A DNA stretch of 64,000 nucleotides from NCBI GenBank assembly GCA_964513075.1, contig CAZELR010000005.1:1-64000 (forward strand). Reading direction: 5' to 3'. The stretch comes from DAOUBP01 sp964513075 (GTDB lineage Bacteria; Chloroflexota; Anaerolineae; CG2-30-64-16). Under the pieces are notes generated by a model. It had not been told where the DNA came from and searched no databases. It was given only the letters and a program-made list of their open reading frames with translations. Both the position numbers and the translations under genes were made by a program. Each line of letters begins with the position of its first letter. The first letter of the stretch is position 1. Shown in pieces: positions 16,972 to 26,794 of this stretch.

Positions 16972-19137
16972 ATGTCGACCCTGGAATCTGTTCTGGAAAT
17001 GAAACAGGCTCATCGCATCTTCGCTGAGTTCAACTACAGCGTCCCTAAGGTCGAGCGCGGTTATGCCGGCCAAACCCTTTACGTTAACGTGGCCACCGGA
17101 GACATCGAGTCACGGCCTGTCACCGATGAAATGAAGCGCATCTTCGTTGGCGGCAAGGGCTTTGGCTTGTGGCGGCTATGGCACGCCGTGAAGCCTGACA
17201 CCCGGTGGGATGACCCCGAGAACGAGATCGTGATTGCTGCCGGCCCGCTGGCAGGAGCGATCGTCTACCCCGGCACCGGCAAATCATTGGTGGTGGGCAT
17301 CTCACCGCTTACTAACATCGTAGTAGATAGCAACGCCGGTGGGTACTTCGGGCCACTGCTGAAGATCGCGGGGTGGGATGCGCTGGAGGTGCAGGGCAAG
17401 GCCGCGGAAGAGGTGGTCATCTTCATCGATGGGGACGCGGGTCGGGTGACTATCGAGGTTGCACCGCAGGAGGCAGTGAACACGCACCTGGTATCGGAGC
17501 AGCTTACGGCGATGTATGCCCGGGATGAAGGCGACAAACGCAACATTTCGGTGGTTTCGGCCGGACAGGGCAGTGAGCATACTCGCATCGGCTGCCTCAA
17601 CGTGAGCTGGTATGATCCTAAGCGCGGCAAGGTCCGTGTCAAGCAGGCCGGCCGCGGCGGGTTGGGTACGCTGCTGCGCGACAAGAAGATCAAAGCCATC
17701 GTTTGTCGCCGCGCCGGCCTCAGGGCCGAGGCCAATGCGCCGGCAGACATCAAGCGCATCCGGGCTGTGGGCCAGCGCATTAACAAAGAGATCGTTGAGC
17801 TCGATGACGAGCAGAACAAGATGCGCCGTGTCGGCACCGCGCACCTGGTCGAGATCATGGACGATTACGACCTGCTGCCGGTGCATAACTTCAAGTTCGG
17901 CAGCCATCCTGACATGCCCAAGATCAAGTCTACCGTCTGGGACGCTCTCTTTACCCAGACACACCCGGATTCCTGCATCTACGGCTGCACGATGGCGTGT
18001 TCGAAGGGGGTGGATGGCTACCGCGTGCGCACTGGGCCGTATGCCGGGCACATCGTTACCGTGGACGGGCCGGAGTACGAGACCGTGGCGGGCTGCGGCT
18101 CGAACCTGGGCATTTTCGACCCGCCCGACATCATCGAGTTGAACTTCTACTGCGACACCTACGGCATTGACTCCATCTCTTTCGGCACCCTGACCGCGTT
18201 TGTCATGGAATGCTTCGAGGCGGGCATCCTGGATAATGCAAAGACCGGTGGGTTGGATCTGCGCTTCGGCAACGCCGAAGCGGCCCTGGACCTGCTGCAT
18301 CAGATGGCGCGCGGCGAGGGGTTCGGCCTGATCGCTGGGATGGGCGTGCGCGCGATGAAAGCCTATTTTGTCGAGCATTTCGGCGCTGACCCCGCGTTTG
18401 TCCAGGATATCGGGATGGAAAACAAGGGGATGGAGTACTCGGAGTACATGACCAAGGAAAGTTTGGCGCAGCAGGGCGGCTACGGCATGACCAACAAGGG
18501 CGCGCAGCACGATGAGGCGTGGCTGATCTTCATGGACATGGTGAATAACCAGATCCCGACGTTTGAAGAAAAGGCTGAGGCGTTGCACTACTTCCCCATG
18601 TGGCGCACCTGGTTCGGACTGAACGGTTTGTGCAAGCTGCCGTGGAACGACATTGAGCCGGCTGACAACGCGCTGACCGACGAGCCGGCGAAAGTGCCGG
18701 AACATGTGGCGAACTACGTCGCGCTCTTCTCTGGCACCACCGGGCTAGAGGTGACCAAGGAAGATTTGATCTTCATGTCTGAGCGGGTCTACAACTTCCA
18801 GCGCGTCTTTAATCTTCGAATGGGCCGTGGTCTCCGTGCCGATGACGCGATTCCCTACCGCTCGGCCGGACCGGTGACGGTTGAAGAATACGAGAGCCGC
18901 GTTGAGCGCTACGACAAGCAGTTGCGTGAGAAGGTGGGTATTGACCCGACTCACATGAGCACGCCGGAGAAGGTCGCTGCAATGCGCAAGTATCGCGAAG
19001 CCCAGTACGAGAGCCTGCTCGATGCGGTCTACAAGCGTCGCGGTTGGACTCCCAACGGCGTGCCGACGCTGGAGACGCTGCGCAAGTTGGAGATCGACTT
19101 TCCCGCAGTGGTGGCGGTCGTAAAAGAGAAGTTGTAA
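16972..19137 (+). CDS. Aldehyde:ferredoxin oxidoreductase family protein
   Basis: 721 residues. The N-terminal domain has AOR features (GGKGFGLWRLW, NEIVIAAGPLAGAIVYPGTGKS, NAGGYFGPLLKIAGWDALEVQG) that bind the bis-pterin cofactor. The middle carries Cys ligands for a 4Fe-4S cluster (DSCIYGCTMACSKG), with a distal Cys in GLCKLPWND. Family members hold tungsten or molybdenum bis-pyranopterin and oxidise aldehydes with ferredoxin. The length exceeds classical AOR (about 605 residues), so this is a longer branch with unknown substrate. The start at 16972 follows GGAGG; TATAAT at 16905-16910 suggests a promoter. The ThiS-like gene 99 bases downstream is a typical companion. Confidence 0.85.
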   Translation: MSTLESVLEMKQAHRIFAEFNYSVPKVERGYAGQTLYVNVATGDIESRPVTDEMKRIFVGGKGFGLWRLWHAVKPDTRWDDPENEIVIAAGPLAGAIVYPGTGKSLVVGISPLTNIVVDSNAGGYFGPLLKIAGWDALEVQGKAAEEVVIFIDGDAGRVTIEVAPQEAVNTHLVSEQLTAMYARDEGDKRNISVVSAGQGSEHTRIGCLNVSWYDPKRGKVRVKQAGRGGLGTLLRDKKIKAIVCRRAGLRAEANAPADIKRIRAVGQRINKEIVELDDEQNKMRRVGTAHLVEIMDDYDLLPVHNFKFGSHPDMPKIKSTVWDALFTQTHPDSCIYGCTMACSKGVDGYRVRTGPYAGHIVTVDGPEYETVAGCGSNLGIFDPPDIIELNFYCDTYGIDSISFGTLTAFVMECFEAGILDNAKTGGLDLRFGNAEAALDLLHQMARGEGFGLIAGMGVRAMKAYFVEHFGADPAFVQDIGMENKGMEYSEYMTKESLAQQGGYGMTNKGAQHDEAWLIFMDMVNNQIPTFEEKAEALHYFPMWRTWFGLNGLCKLPWNDIEPADNALTDEPAKVPEHVANYVALFSGTTGLEVTKEDLIFMSERVYNFQRVFNLRMGRGLRADDAIPYRSAGPVTVEEYESRVERYDKQLREKVGIDPTHMSTPEKVAAMRKYREAQYESLLDAVYKRRGWTPNGVPTLETLRKLEIDFPAVVAVVKEKL

Positions 19138-19236
19138 TTGGGGGTGTTGGATGATCGTGCCAACGGTCAAGCCATTTCAAGCACGAATCTGAACACCTTT
19201 GACTTGCTTGAGATATCGACAAGAGAGGTCTGATTT

Positions 19237-19437
19237 TTGATCCGCGTCAACGCCCAATACGACGTCGAGTGGCGTCCTGGCATGACCGTCCAGGACGTAC
19301 TCGACGCGCTCAAATTCAGCTTTCGTATGATCGTGGTGAAGATCGACGGCAAGGTGGTGCTGAAGCGCGACTTTGCGTCTACCGAAGTGCCCGATGGCAC
19401 GGAGATGCAGGCGATTCATTTGATTAGTGGCGGATGA
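19237..19437 (+). CDS. ThiS/MoaD-like sulfur-carrier protein
   Basis: 66 residues starting with TTG (preceded by GAGAGG). The ubiquitin-like beta-grasp pattern includes TVQDVLDALKFSFRMIVVKIDGKVV and ends in the diagnostic Gly-Gly (HLISGG). Such proteins carry sulfur as a C-terminal thiocarboxylate. Beside a tungsten/molybdenum pterin enzyme, a role in pterin-dithiolene formation or in maturing that enzyme is the natural inference. It is followed by a strong terminator, so AOR and this gene form a two-gene unit. Confidence 0.8.
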   Translation: MIRVNAQYDVEWRPGMTVQDVLDALKFSFRMIVVKIDGKVVLKRDFASTEVPDGTEMQAIHLISGG

Positions 19438-19457
19438 GCAGCCTTTTTTCTCATGAG

Positions 19458-19496
19458 GTGCCGAGTTCTCTGTAGGACCCGGCACTTTGATTTTTT
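19458..19496 (+). terminator. Intrinsic terminator after the AOR-ThiS unit
   Basis: A GTGCCG-AGTTC arm (19458-19468) pairs with GGACC-CGGCAC (19475-19485), with one internal mismatch, followed by TTTGATTTTTT. Confidence 0.75.
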
Positions 19497-19579
19497 CGAT
19501 TGCAGGATAACACTTTTTCCTATGCAACGTGGGCGTTCTCGTCCAAACCTTCAGTAACCCCTAGAAAATCGGATGTGCC

Positions 19580-20524
19580 ATGATCTACATTGAAGCTTTT
19601 TCCAAGGTTCTTCCTGTCATCTTGCTCTTTGTGCTTGGCGCGTTCCTGCGCAAGATGCGCTTCCTGGATGAAAGCACGGTTGGCGGGTTGAAGAAGCTGG
19701 TCGTCAACATCACCCTGCCGGCGGTGCTGTTTCTGGCGTTTGCGGGGGTGGACCTTGAGGCGCGTCACTTTGCGATCGTGGGGCTCGTGTTCGCCGGTTG
19801 TGTGCTGGCGCTGCTCACCGGCCGGTTGATCGGGCGGCCGGCGGGGCTGCCGTCGCCTTACCTCCCCACGTTGATGACCGGCTTCGAGGCCGGCATGATG
19901 GGGTATGCCATCTTCGCCGCGGTCTATGGCGCGGCCAACATCTTCAACTTCGCCGTGGTGGATCTCGGTCAGGTGGTTTTTGTGTTCTTCGTGCTGGTGC
20001 CGTTCGTACAACGGTTATCGACCGGCGCGATCTCTTTCGGGCAGACGCTGGTCGGCTTCCTCAGGACGCCGGTGATCGTTGCGATTTTTCTGGGGATCGT
20101 TTTCAACCGCCTGGGGCTTGAGCCGATCCTGCGCGCGTGGCCGCCCACCGATGCCGTCTTCGTCACTTTAGAGTTGTTGGGAGCGGTGACGACGCCGCTG
20201 ATTGCGCTGGTGATCGGCTACGAGGTGCGCTTGCAGCGAGGGGCGCTGCTCAAGCCGGCCAAGGCCATCGCGCTGCGCCTGCTTTTCTGGGCGCCGGCGG
20301 GGCTGTTGGTGAACGCGCTGGTTGTCCGTCCGCTGTTCGGGGCCGACCTGATCCTGCAGGCAGCCGTTATGACCATGTTCGTCCTGCCGCCGCCGTTCGT
20401 GATCCCGTTGTTCATGAGTAAGGCCGATCAGGAAGAGCGCACGTTCGTTGTGAATACCCTGTCGTTGGCCTCGCTGGTGACGTTGGTCGCGTTCACGATG
20501 ATTACAGTGGCGTACAGGCCGTAA
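19580..20524 (+). CDS. AEC-family (auxin-efflux-carrier-like) transporter
   Basis: 314 residues with about ten hydrophobic segments in two symmetric halves. It has the family's opening (LPVILLFVLGAFLRKMRFLDE) and the KKLVVNITLPAVLFLAF segment. AEC proteins are secondary transporters of small carboxylates or related anions; the substrate is not predictable. It lies 15 bases before a radical SAM gene that appears to have its own leaderless promoter. Confidence 0.85.
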   Translation: MIYIEAFSKVLPVILLFVLGAFLRKMRFLDESTVGGLKKLVVNITLPAVLFLAFAGVDLEARHFAIVGLVFAGCVLALLTGRLIGRPAGLPSPYLPTLMTGFEAGMMGYAIFAAVYGAANIFNFAVVDLGQVVFVFFVLVPFVQRLSTGAISFGQTLVGFLRTPVIVAIFLGIVFNRLGLEPILRAWPPTDAVFVTLELLGAVTTPLIALVIGYEVRLQRGALLKPAKAIALRLLFWAPAGLLVNALVVRPLFGADLILQAAVMTMFVLPPPFVIPLFMSKADQEERTFVVNTLSLASLVTLVAFTMITVAYRP

Positions 20525-20526
20525 GG

Positions 20527-20532
20527 TATAAT
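20527..20532 (+). promoter_or_regulatory. TATAAT box 7 bases before the radical SAM start codon
   Basis: TATAAT at 20527-20532 and ATG at 20540. Transcription would begin at or next to the start codon, giving a leaderless mRNA. The -35 region is weak (TTACAG with a 19-base spacer). Confidence 0.55.
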
Positions 20533-20539
20533 AGTCCTC

Positions 20540-21649
<1,110 letters not shown>

Positions 21650-21680
21650 GATTCAAGTCCTGAAACCTGAGGGCCGTTCT

Positions 21681-21721
21681 GCACCCTTCGACTGCGTACT
21701 GCGGTGCTTCGCTCAGGGTGC
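21681..21721. repeat. Dispersed REP-like element, CTTCGACTGCG...CTCAGGGTGC type
   Basis: GCACCCT (21681-21687) and AGGGTGC (21715-21721) form the outer stem around CTTCGACTGCG...CTTCGCTC. A diverged relative lies at 56398-56436. Such CTTCGAC/GCTCAGG palindromes are common interspersed repeats in bacterial genomes. It lies between convergent genes. Confidence 0.5.
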
Positions 21722-21733
21722 TCTGCTGCGTTT

Positions 21734-23011
21734 CTACGGCAGCGCACTCACGTAGGCCCGGAACATCTCGCCGACCGGTGTGATCGTGCGCGTTTCCGGG
21801 TCGAATAAGTTGGATGTCGGGTAGATTGTGTCGGCCGCGCTGTACCAGCAGAAGGCTTGCACCAGGCGGTCGTCGTCCGCAGGATAGCCGATTTTGGCGT
21901 CGCGCGCGGTCAGGAAAAAGTCGAAGCTGGCGACTAGAAATTCAGCGACCCGGTCGGCTGGAAAACCGTAGCTTTCGGGCATCAACACACCGTACTCCGA
22001 TACAATCAGCGGCGCATTTCGGAAACCGCGCATGGTCATCCACCGCCGGAAGTCTACGATCTGCTGCTTGAAAATGGCCATGTTATCGTGGTCGACGATT
22101 TCATACAAGGCGCCGGTCTCAACCGCCATCCCCGGTGGAATGTCTACGCCCCAGGATCCTCGTTCCTCGCGCAAGATGAATGCATGCACGTTCCACACAT
22201 CCACCGGCATCGCCGCGCCGAACTGCGTCCGGTAGGCCGCCAGGATGCGATCGAGATAGGCCAGGCGCAGCGGTGTCGACTGGCTGACTCCGCCGATCGC
22301 AACCAGCGCAGTGGGATCGGCGGCCTTGATAGCGGGATAAAGGATGCCGTAGGCCGCCGCGTATTGCTCTGGCGTGGCGTTATCTTGCCAGACGACATCC
22401 GGTTCGTTGCCGATCAGCCATAGGGCGCCCGGCTGCGTCTGCGCTATTTGCTGTATGGTGGGCAACTCAGGACTGAAGCTGTCCTGGCGGATGCGCACCA
22501 TTTGTGCGAAATGGGACTCAGATAATTGCGGCCCATTTAGGTCGGCGCGCCATACGAGCCACCAGCCGGGCAGGCTCGCGTCCCAATCGTAGTTATTGAT
22601 GTAGCCGACCGGGAACCCTACGCCGATGCGGCCACGGGCCGAGCCTCCGAACGGGAATTCGGCGTTGGCAGCGACCTGCGGCGCTTGCAGCGGCAAAGAG
22701 GGCTGCACTGTGCTCTCAACAGCGGTCGATTCAGGGGTGAGTGTGACCTGCAACGCGGGCAGAGGTGCGGGCGTCAACGGATCAGTGGCAGGCGCGGTGG
22801 CGGTAGGCTGCGGAGGCTGCGTGGCCCGGTATTCGGGCAGGGGCGTTGGCACCAGCGGCTCAGCAGTGGGTGCAGGACGCAAAGGGCTGGGTCGGGCAGA
22901 CGGCCGACCGGCCGTCTGCATCCCCGGCAGCCACCCCAGCCCGGCGACAAGCAAGAGGGCCAACAGCAGCGCCCCGAGCAGTGTGGCACGGGTGGTATGC
23001 GGGGAAATCAT
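21734..23011 (-). CDS. Exported glycoside-hydrolase-like protein (TIM-barrel)
   Basis: 425 residues. An N-terminal signal anchor (about residues 9-30) is followed by a Pro/Thr/Ala linker to about 118 and then a TIM-barrel-like domain. LWLIGNEPDVVW supplies a probable acid/base Glu at the end of strand 4, and LIVSEYGVLMPE a probable nucleophile Glu at strand 7, the clan A pattern. It resembles the glycosyl-hydrolase catalytic-core group found in fungal and bacterial cell-wall proteins. Substrate unknown. It lies 28 bases after the helicase-associated gene on the same strand. Confidence 0.72.
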   Translation of the reverse strand: MISPHTTRATLLGALLLALLLVAGLGWLPGMQTAGRPSARPSPLRPAPTAEPLVPTPLPEYRATQPPQPTATAPATDPLTPAPLPALQVTLTPESTAVESTVQPSLPLQAPQVAANAEFPFGGSARGRIGVGFPVGYINNYDWDASLPGWWLVWRADLNGPQLSESHFAQMVRIRQDSFSPELPTIQQIAQTQPGALWLIGNEPDVVWQDNATPEQYAAAYGILYPAIKAADPTALVAIGGVSQSTPLRLAYLDRILAAYRTQFGAAMPVDVWNVHAFILREERGSWGVDIPPGMAVETGALYEIVDHDNMAIFKQQIVDFRRWMTMRGFRNAPLIVSEYGVLMPESYGFPADRVAEFLVASFDFFLTARDAKIGYPADDDRLVQAFCWYSAADTIYPTSNLFDPETRTITPVGEMFRAYVSALP

Positions 23012-23039
23012 AAGGTAACTCGCTCGAGGGGCGATGCTT

Positions 23040-24734
23040 TCAATCGACGCTCACATCGTAGCCGCTATCCCTGATCACACTAAGCAGTTGGGCTAAGTTG
23101 GCTTCCTTGACCAAGATCGCTTGTGCTGAGATCAGGTCGCCCAGCAGTGGAGCGATGGCCGGATCGGCGCGCAAGCTGGCCAGGGTGCTGGCGTCAGCCA
23201 CGCGCAGCACTGCGCCGCGGGAAATGTGCACCGCACCGCCGAGCTGGTCGAAGCGGGTCAGCGCGGCAGTCACCCTGGCAGGCAGACGTCCGCCGGCTGC
23301 GCGCTTAAGGAATTCCGCCGCCGCTTCCGCTTTCAATCCGGAGGCGCGCGCTCGTGACAGGCTGGCGCGGGTGATGCGGTGACGAGTGCCGGTGAGCGCT
23401 GACGGGGTTTTCTCTTTTTCCAGCACCGGCTCGGTGAATCTGAGCAGCCGGAAGCGGTCCAGCAGCGGGCAGAGCAGCGGCGCGGTCACGACGAAATCAT
23501 CCCCCACGTTCAGCCGCGCCGGACGGGGCAACTCGGTCGGCGTTGTGTTGGTCAGCCAGGCCCTCCCAGCCGCAGTCAGCCGGAATGCCGACGCGGCTTC
23601 GGGCTGTGCGTCCAGCGCCACCGCGCCCAGCCAGTAAAGTGGTCCCGTCAGAAGGAAGCGGACCAGCCGTCCCTCTACCTCATCCCATGCCTCGAAGCCT
23701 GAGAGGTAGCGGCCTGTTTTCACATCCTTCAGGTACCAGCCCGTGTAGTTGCCGTCCGGCCGCTGAAAGTCCGGGTTAGTAGCTTTGAGATGTGCGATCA
23801 GGTCAGGAAGCGCATACCACGCGGCCGGCGGCATTGCATGTAGTGCGTCCAGAACCGCGTAGCGGGCCGGCAGTGGATCATTGCGCCACTCCCCTTCGGC
23901 ATGCAGAGTTGTTATTCGGCGCAGATCGTTCCAGTCACTGCTGTCGCGCCATCCCGTGAACAGTCTCGTCATCTGCAGCCACGGGGTCAAACGCAGCCAC
24001 GCGCTGGCTGTGCCTTGATCGATGACCAGGTGGTCGCGGTGGGGAACCAGCCAGCCGCATGTGCGTGTCAATGACATCAAGAGGTCGAAATACACCGGGT
24101 CATCCGACAGCAGCAGGCTCTGCACGCTCTCTGTCGCAGTTGACGAGGTAACACCGGCTCTGTTGAGCGGTAACGGCGTCTGACGTGTTGCCGCCAGCAG
24201 CGTACACGCGTCCACGGCCATGCGATTCAGCATCGACACGCCTTTGACGGGCGCCGGGAGCGCGGATAGCGCGCTGGGTGGCTGTGGAGAAATGACGTCT
24301 TGTGAAAGCGCAGCCGGGATGGCCATGTCTTCCGGGATGTAGATGTATTCTATGGGGCCCTCACCGAGATCGGCAAAGGTGCGAAAGATCAGCCCGCGAT
24401 ACCATAATTCCTCTGCCGGCCCTTCCGGCTGCCGCCACGTCGCTTCTCGCTCCAACCGGCCCGGACCCACCGGCCTGATCTCGCCGTAGGATCTGGTGAA
24501 GGCCGCGACTTTCATGCGTCCATCCGCTCCGTGCAATGCGGCCCAGGCTGATCGAGCCGCAGGCGAGCACGCGTCCAGCGCAGCTTGAGTTGTCTCCGGA
24601 TCGGCCAGGAGGGCCGCTAACTGGGCCGCGACATCGACCCGCGTGTTGGACGCGAGCTCCACGTTATGCAGTTCCGCGATGCCGCGCAACAGCGCAATTG
24701 AATGGTCGCCCAGGCTGGCCAGAAGAGTACGCAT
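23040..24734 (-). CDS. Helicase-associated domain protein (XPB/Ssl2-like N-terminal domain)
   Basis: 564 residues, no Walker motifs. The N-terminus is all-helical and Leu-rich (LLRGIAELHNVEL). The C-terminal 90 residues (ARVTAALTRFDQLGGAVH to VIRDSGYDVSVD) match the helicase-associated domain (helicase_C_3 type) that is common in Chloroflexota and Actinobacteria. There it often stands alone or accompanies an XPB helicase. No helicase gene is adjacent. Role unknown; DNA or protein binding is plausible. Its ATG lies 7 bases after a perfect -10 box. Confidence 0.72.
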   Translation of the reverse strand: MRTLLASLGDHSIALLRGIAELHNVELASNTRVDVAAQLAALLADPETTQAALDACSPAARSAWAALHGADGRMKVAAFTRSYGEIRPVGPGRLEREATWRQPEGPAEELWYRGLIFRTFADLGEGPIEYIYIPEDMAIPAALSQDVISPQPPSALSALPAPVKGVSMLNRMAVDACTLLAATRQTPLPLNRAGVTSSTATESVQSLLLSDDPVYFDLLMSLTRTCGWLVPHRDHLVIDQGTASAWLRLTPWLQMTRLFTGWRDSSDWNDLRRITTLHAEGEWRNDPLPARYAVLDALHAMPPAAWYALPDLIAHLKATNPDFQRPDGNYTGWYLKDVKTGRYLSGFEAWDEVEGRLVRFLLTGPLYWLGAVALDAQPEAASAFRLTAAGRAWLTNTTPTELPRPARLNVGDDFVVTAPLLCPLLDRFRLLRFTEPVLEKEKTPSALTGTRHRITRASLSRARASGLKAEAAAEFLKRAAGGRLPARVTAALTRFDQLGGAVHISRGAVLRVADASTLASLRADPAIAPLLGDLISAQAILVKEANLAQLLSVIRDSGYDVSVD

Positions 24735-24741
24735 AACTGCG

Positions 24742-24770
24742 ATTATACCGCCTGCCGGGATCGCTGTAAA
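24742..24770 (-). promoter_or_regulatory. Strong promoter producing a leaderless transcript
   Basis: Read on the minus strand: TTTACA (24770-24765), a 17-base spacer, TATAAT (24747-24742), then 7 bases to the ATG at 24734. Confidence 0.75.
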
Positions 24771-24856
24771 ATAGATTCGAGGCGAAACCTAATCAGCGGG
24801 CCTATCGTAATGGAGAGTGTAATCGTTGTTTGAGAGGATAAAGAGTAGAGGGGCTA

Positions 24857-25228
24857 GTGAGAATGACGAATAAAACAAACACACCCGATTCCAAAGTCGG
24901 CTTGTTGGGCGAGATCATTCGCAGCGGCAGGCTGGCTTGGCGGCTGATCAACGATCCGCGCGTGCCGACGCTTAATAAGTTAGTGATTCCTGGGTTGATG
25001 GGCGCCTATCTGTTGTGGCCAGCCGACCTGCTGCCGGATTTCCTGCCGATGCTTGGGCAATTGGATGATTTGGCGTTGTTGGCATTGGCAATCAAGCTTT
25101 TCATCGACCTCAGTCCGGCTGACGTCGTGCGCCAGCACCGGGATGGCATGACGCCAAGGGGCCCCAGCGGCCCGGGTGAAGACGCCACGAAGGACGTGGT
25201 AGACGCCGAATACCGCGTTGTAGAATGA
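24857..25228 (+). CDS. DUF1232 (YkvA-like) membrane-associated protein
   Basis: 123 residues. The hydrophobic core carries the DUF1232 signature (LLWPADLLPDFLPMLGQLDD), as in YkvA-type proteins of unknown function. A GTG at 24857 follows AGAGGGG; the ATG two codons later is an alternative start. It is divergent from the helicase-associated gene and ends just before a bidirectional terminator. Confidence 0.8.
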   Translation: MRMTNKTNTPDSKVGLLGEIIRSGRLAWRLINDPRVPTLNKLVIPGLMGAYLLWPADLLPDFLPMLGQLDDLALLALAIKLFIDLSPADVVRQHRDGMTPRGPSGPGEDATKDVVDAEYRVVE

Positions 25229-25237
25229 TGTTGTGTA

Positions 25238-25280
25238 CGAAAGGAAACGAGTGGCCGATGAGGCCACTCGTTTCCTTTCG
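25238..25280. terminator. Perfect 19-bp bidirectional terminator hairpin
   Basis: CGAAAGGAAACGAGTGGCC (25238-25256) is exactly complementary to 25262-25280, with a 5-base loop. It separates the convergent DUF1232 and rimO genes. Confidence 0.75.
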
Positions 25281-25296
25281 CGTTATCTTGCCGTTC

Positions 25297-26703
25297 TCAT
25301 GCCGCGTCCGTAACCGGCTCGGCTACCAAGTCATACGCCATAGCTCCGTTGATGCGGACACGCGCCATGCGCCCCAACGGTAATGTGCCGGAGACTACCA
25401 CCAGCCCATCTACTTCCGGAGCGTCGCGGTAGCTGCGGGCCAGGGACACCGGTCGTCTTGGCATCCTGGCTCGGCTGCGCTGCTTGCTGGCGCCGGTTGC
25501 TGATGGTTCGGCGGTTGCATCCAGTGCTCCGTGTGCCTCTACCAGGACATCCAGCGTGCGGCCAATCTGCGCCTGGTTCCGCGCCAGCGAGATGCGCTGC
25601 TGCAGCGCCATGAGCCGGGCGTAGCGTTCGTCCTTGACCTCTGCGGGCACCTGATCAGGCATGTCGTGAGCAGGCGTTCCCGGCTCCGGGCTGAAGGTGA
25701 AGACACCCACCTTGTCGAACTGGATCGTCTCTACGAAATCGAGCAACCCTCGGAATTCCTCCTCGGTTTCGCCGGGGAACCCTACGATGAAGGTGCTGCG
25801 GAATGCCATATCCGGCAGCGCCGTGCGCATTCTGGCAAAGATCTCTAACAGTTTGTCGGTGTTGCTGGGGCGGAACATGCGCCGCAAGGTGGCCGCGTGA
25901 CCGTGCTGTAATGGGATGTCCAGGTAGTGACAGATGCGTGGGTCGCTGGCCATTACGTCGATGAGCGCATCCGTCACGTGGCCGGGATAGGCGTACATCA
26001 GGCGAAGCCAGCGCAGGTCGGGCGCACCTTTTAGAATATCTCTAATCAGTTCCGACAATGCGTCCGGCTGCCCCCAGTCGCGACCATAATCGGTGGTGTC
26101 CTGAGCGATCAGAATGAGTTCCTGGCTGCCGTCAGCCACCAGCGCTTGTGCCTCGGCTACAATGGCCGCTGAGGACCGGCTGTGGTGCCTGCCCTTGATC
26201 ATGGGGATGGAGCAGAACGCGCATGGTGCGTTGCAGCCATCGCTGATCTTCAGGTAAGCACTGCCGTTCAAGGCCGGGGGACGCGGTACGGCTCCAGCCA
26301 GAGGTTGTGCGGGATCGCCCAGCAGCGCGACGCGGCCGAAAGTGCGTTGTCCCTGGCCCCCGCGCAGGCCCTGAATGAAAGGCGCCACCTCCATCCAGCG
26401 TCGCGTGCCCAGCAGTCCATCTACGCCCGGCACCTCGCGGACAATTCGTTCTCCGTTGCGTTGCGCCATGCAGCCGGCCGCGACCAACACCTGGCCGCGG
26501 CGTTTGTGGGCGGCCAGGTCACGCAAAGCGGCAAGCGATTCCTCTTCAGCAGCCACCAGGAAGCCGCACGTGTTGACGATCAGGACGTCGGCGTCGGCAG
26601 GTGCTGCCGTGCCACGATAGCCAGCGTCGCCGAGGAGCATCGCCATGCCCTCGCTGTCTACCGTGTTTTTGGGACAGCCAAGGGTGAGCAGATAGTATTG
26701 CAT
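25297..26703 (-). CDS. rimO: Ribosomal protein S12 methylthiotransferase RimO
   Basis: 468 residues. The N-terminal UPF0004 domain begins TLGCPKNTVDSEGM (Cys ligand of the auxiliary cluster). The radical SAM motif is CNAPCAFC, followed by SIPMIKGRHHSR, and the segment DIPLQHGH is RimO-typical. A TRAM-like C-terminal domain appears interrupted by a basic insertion (about residues 395-420; KQRSRARMPRRP). The enzyme methylthiolates Asp88 of S12. The start at 26703 is fixed by homology to TLGCPKN; the frame stays open much further upstream without start signals. Confidence 0.92.
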   Translation of the reverse strand: MQYYLLTLGCPKNTVDSEGMAMLLGDAGYRGTAAPADADVLIVNTCGFLVAAEEESLAALRDLAAHKRRGQVLVAAGCMAQRNGERIVREVPGVDGLLGTRRWMEVAPFIQGLRGGQGQRTFGRVALLGDPAQPLAGAVPRPPALNGSAYLKISDGCNAPCAFCSIPMIKGRHHSRSSAAIVAEAQALVADGSQELILIAQDTTDYGRDWGQPDALSELIRDILKGAPDLRWLRLMYAYPGHVTDALIDVMASDPRICHYLDIPLQHGHAATLRRMFRPSNTDKLLEIFARMRTALPDMAFRSTFIVGFPGETEEEFRGLLDFVETIQFDKVGVFTFSPEPGTPAHDMPDQVPAEVKDERYARLMALQQRISLARNQAQIGRTLDVLVEAHGALDATAEPSATGASKQRSRARMPRRPVSLARSYRDAPEVDGLVVVSGTLPLGRMARVRINGAMAYDLVAEPVTDAA

Positions 26704-26723
26704 ATGATGACCCCTGGAATAAG

Positions 26724-26777
26724 TAACGAGTAATAAGCGGCGCGGCTGGTATGCTGCTCGCCACCCATTACTCGTTA
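26724..26777. repeat. Inverted arrays of degenerate RTTAYTY heptamers
   Basis: TAACGAGTAAT (26724-26734) is perfectly complementary to ATTACTCGTTA (26767-26777). Beyond the stem, the right side continues in 7-base steps (ATTACTC, GTTATCT, GTAATTT, GTTATGT) to about 26794. It fills the gap between rimO and the RodZ-like gene. Confidence 0.6.
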
Positions 26778-26794
26778 TCTGTAATTTGTTATGT

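Noticed and set aside
17302..18705. A 467-residue minus-strand ORF inside the AOR gene
   Set aside because: The plus-strand AOR has clear family motifs throughout; the reverse frame has no recognisable domain or ribosome binding site.
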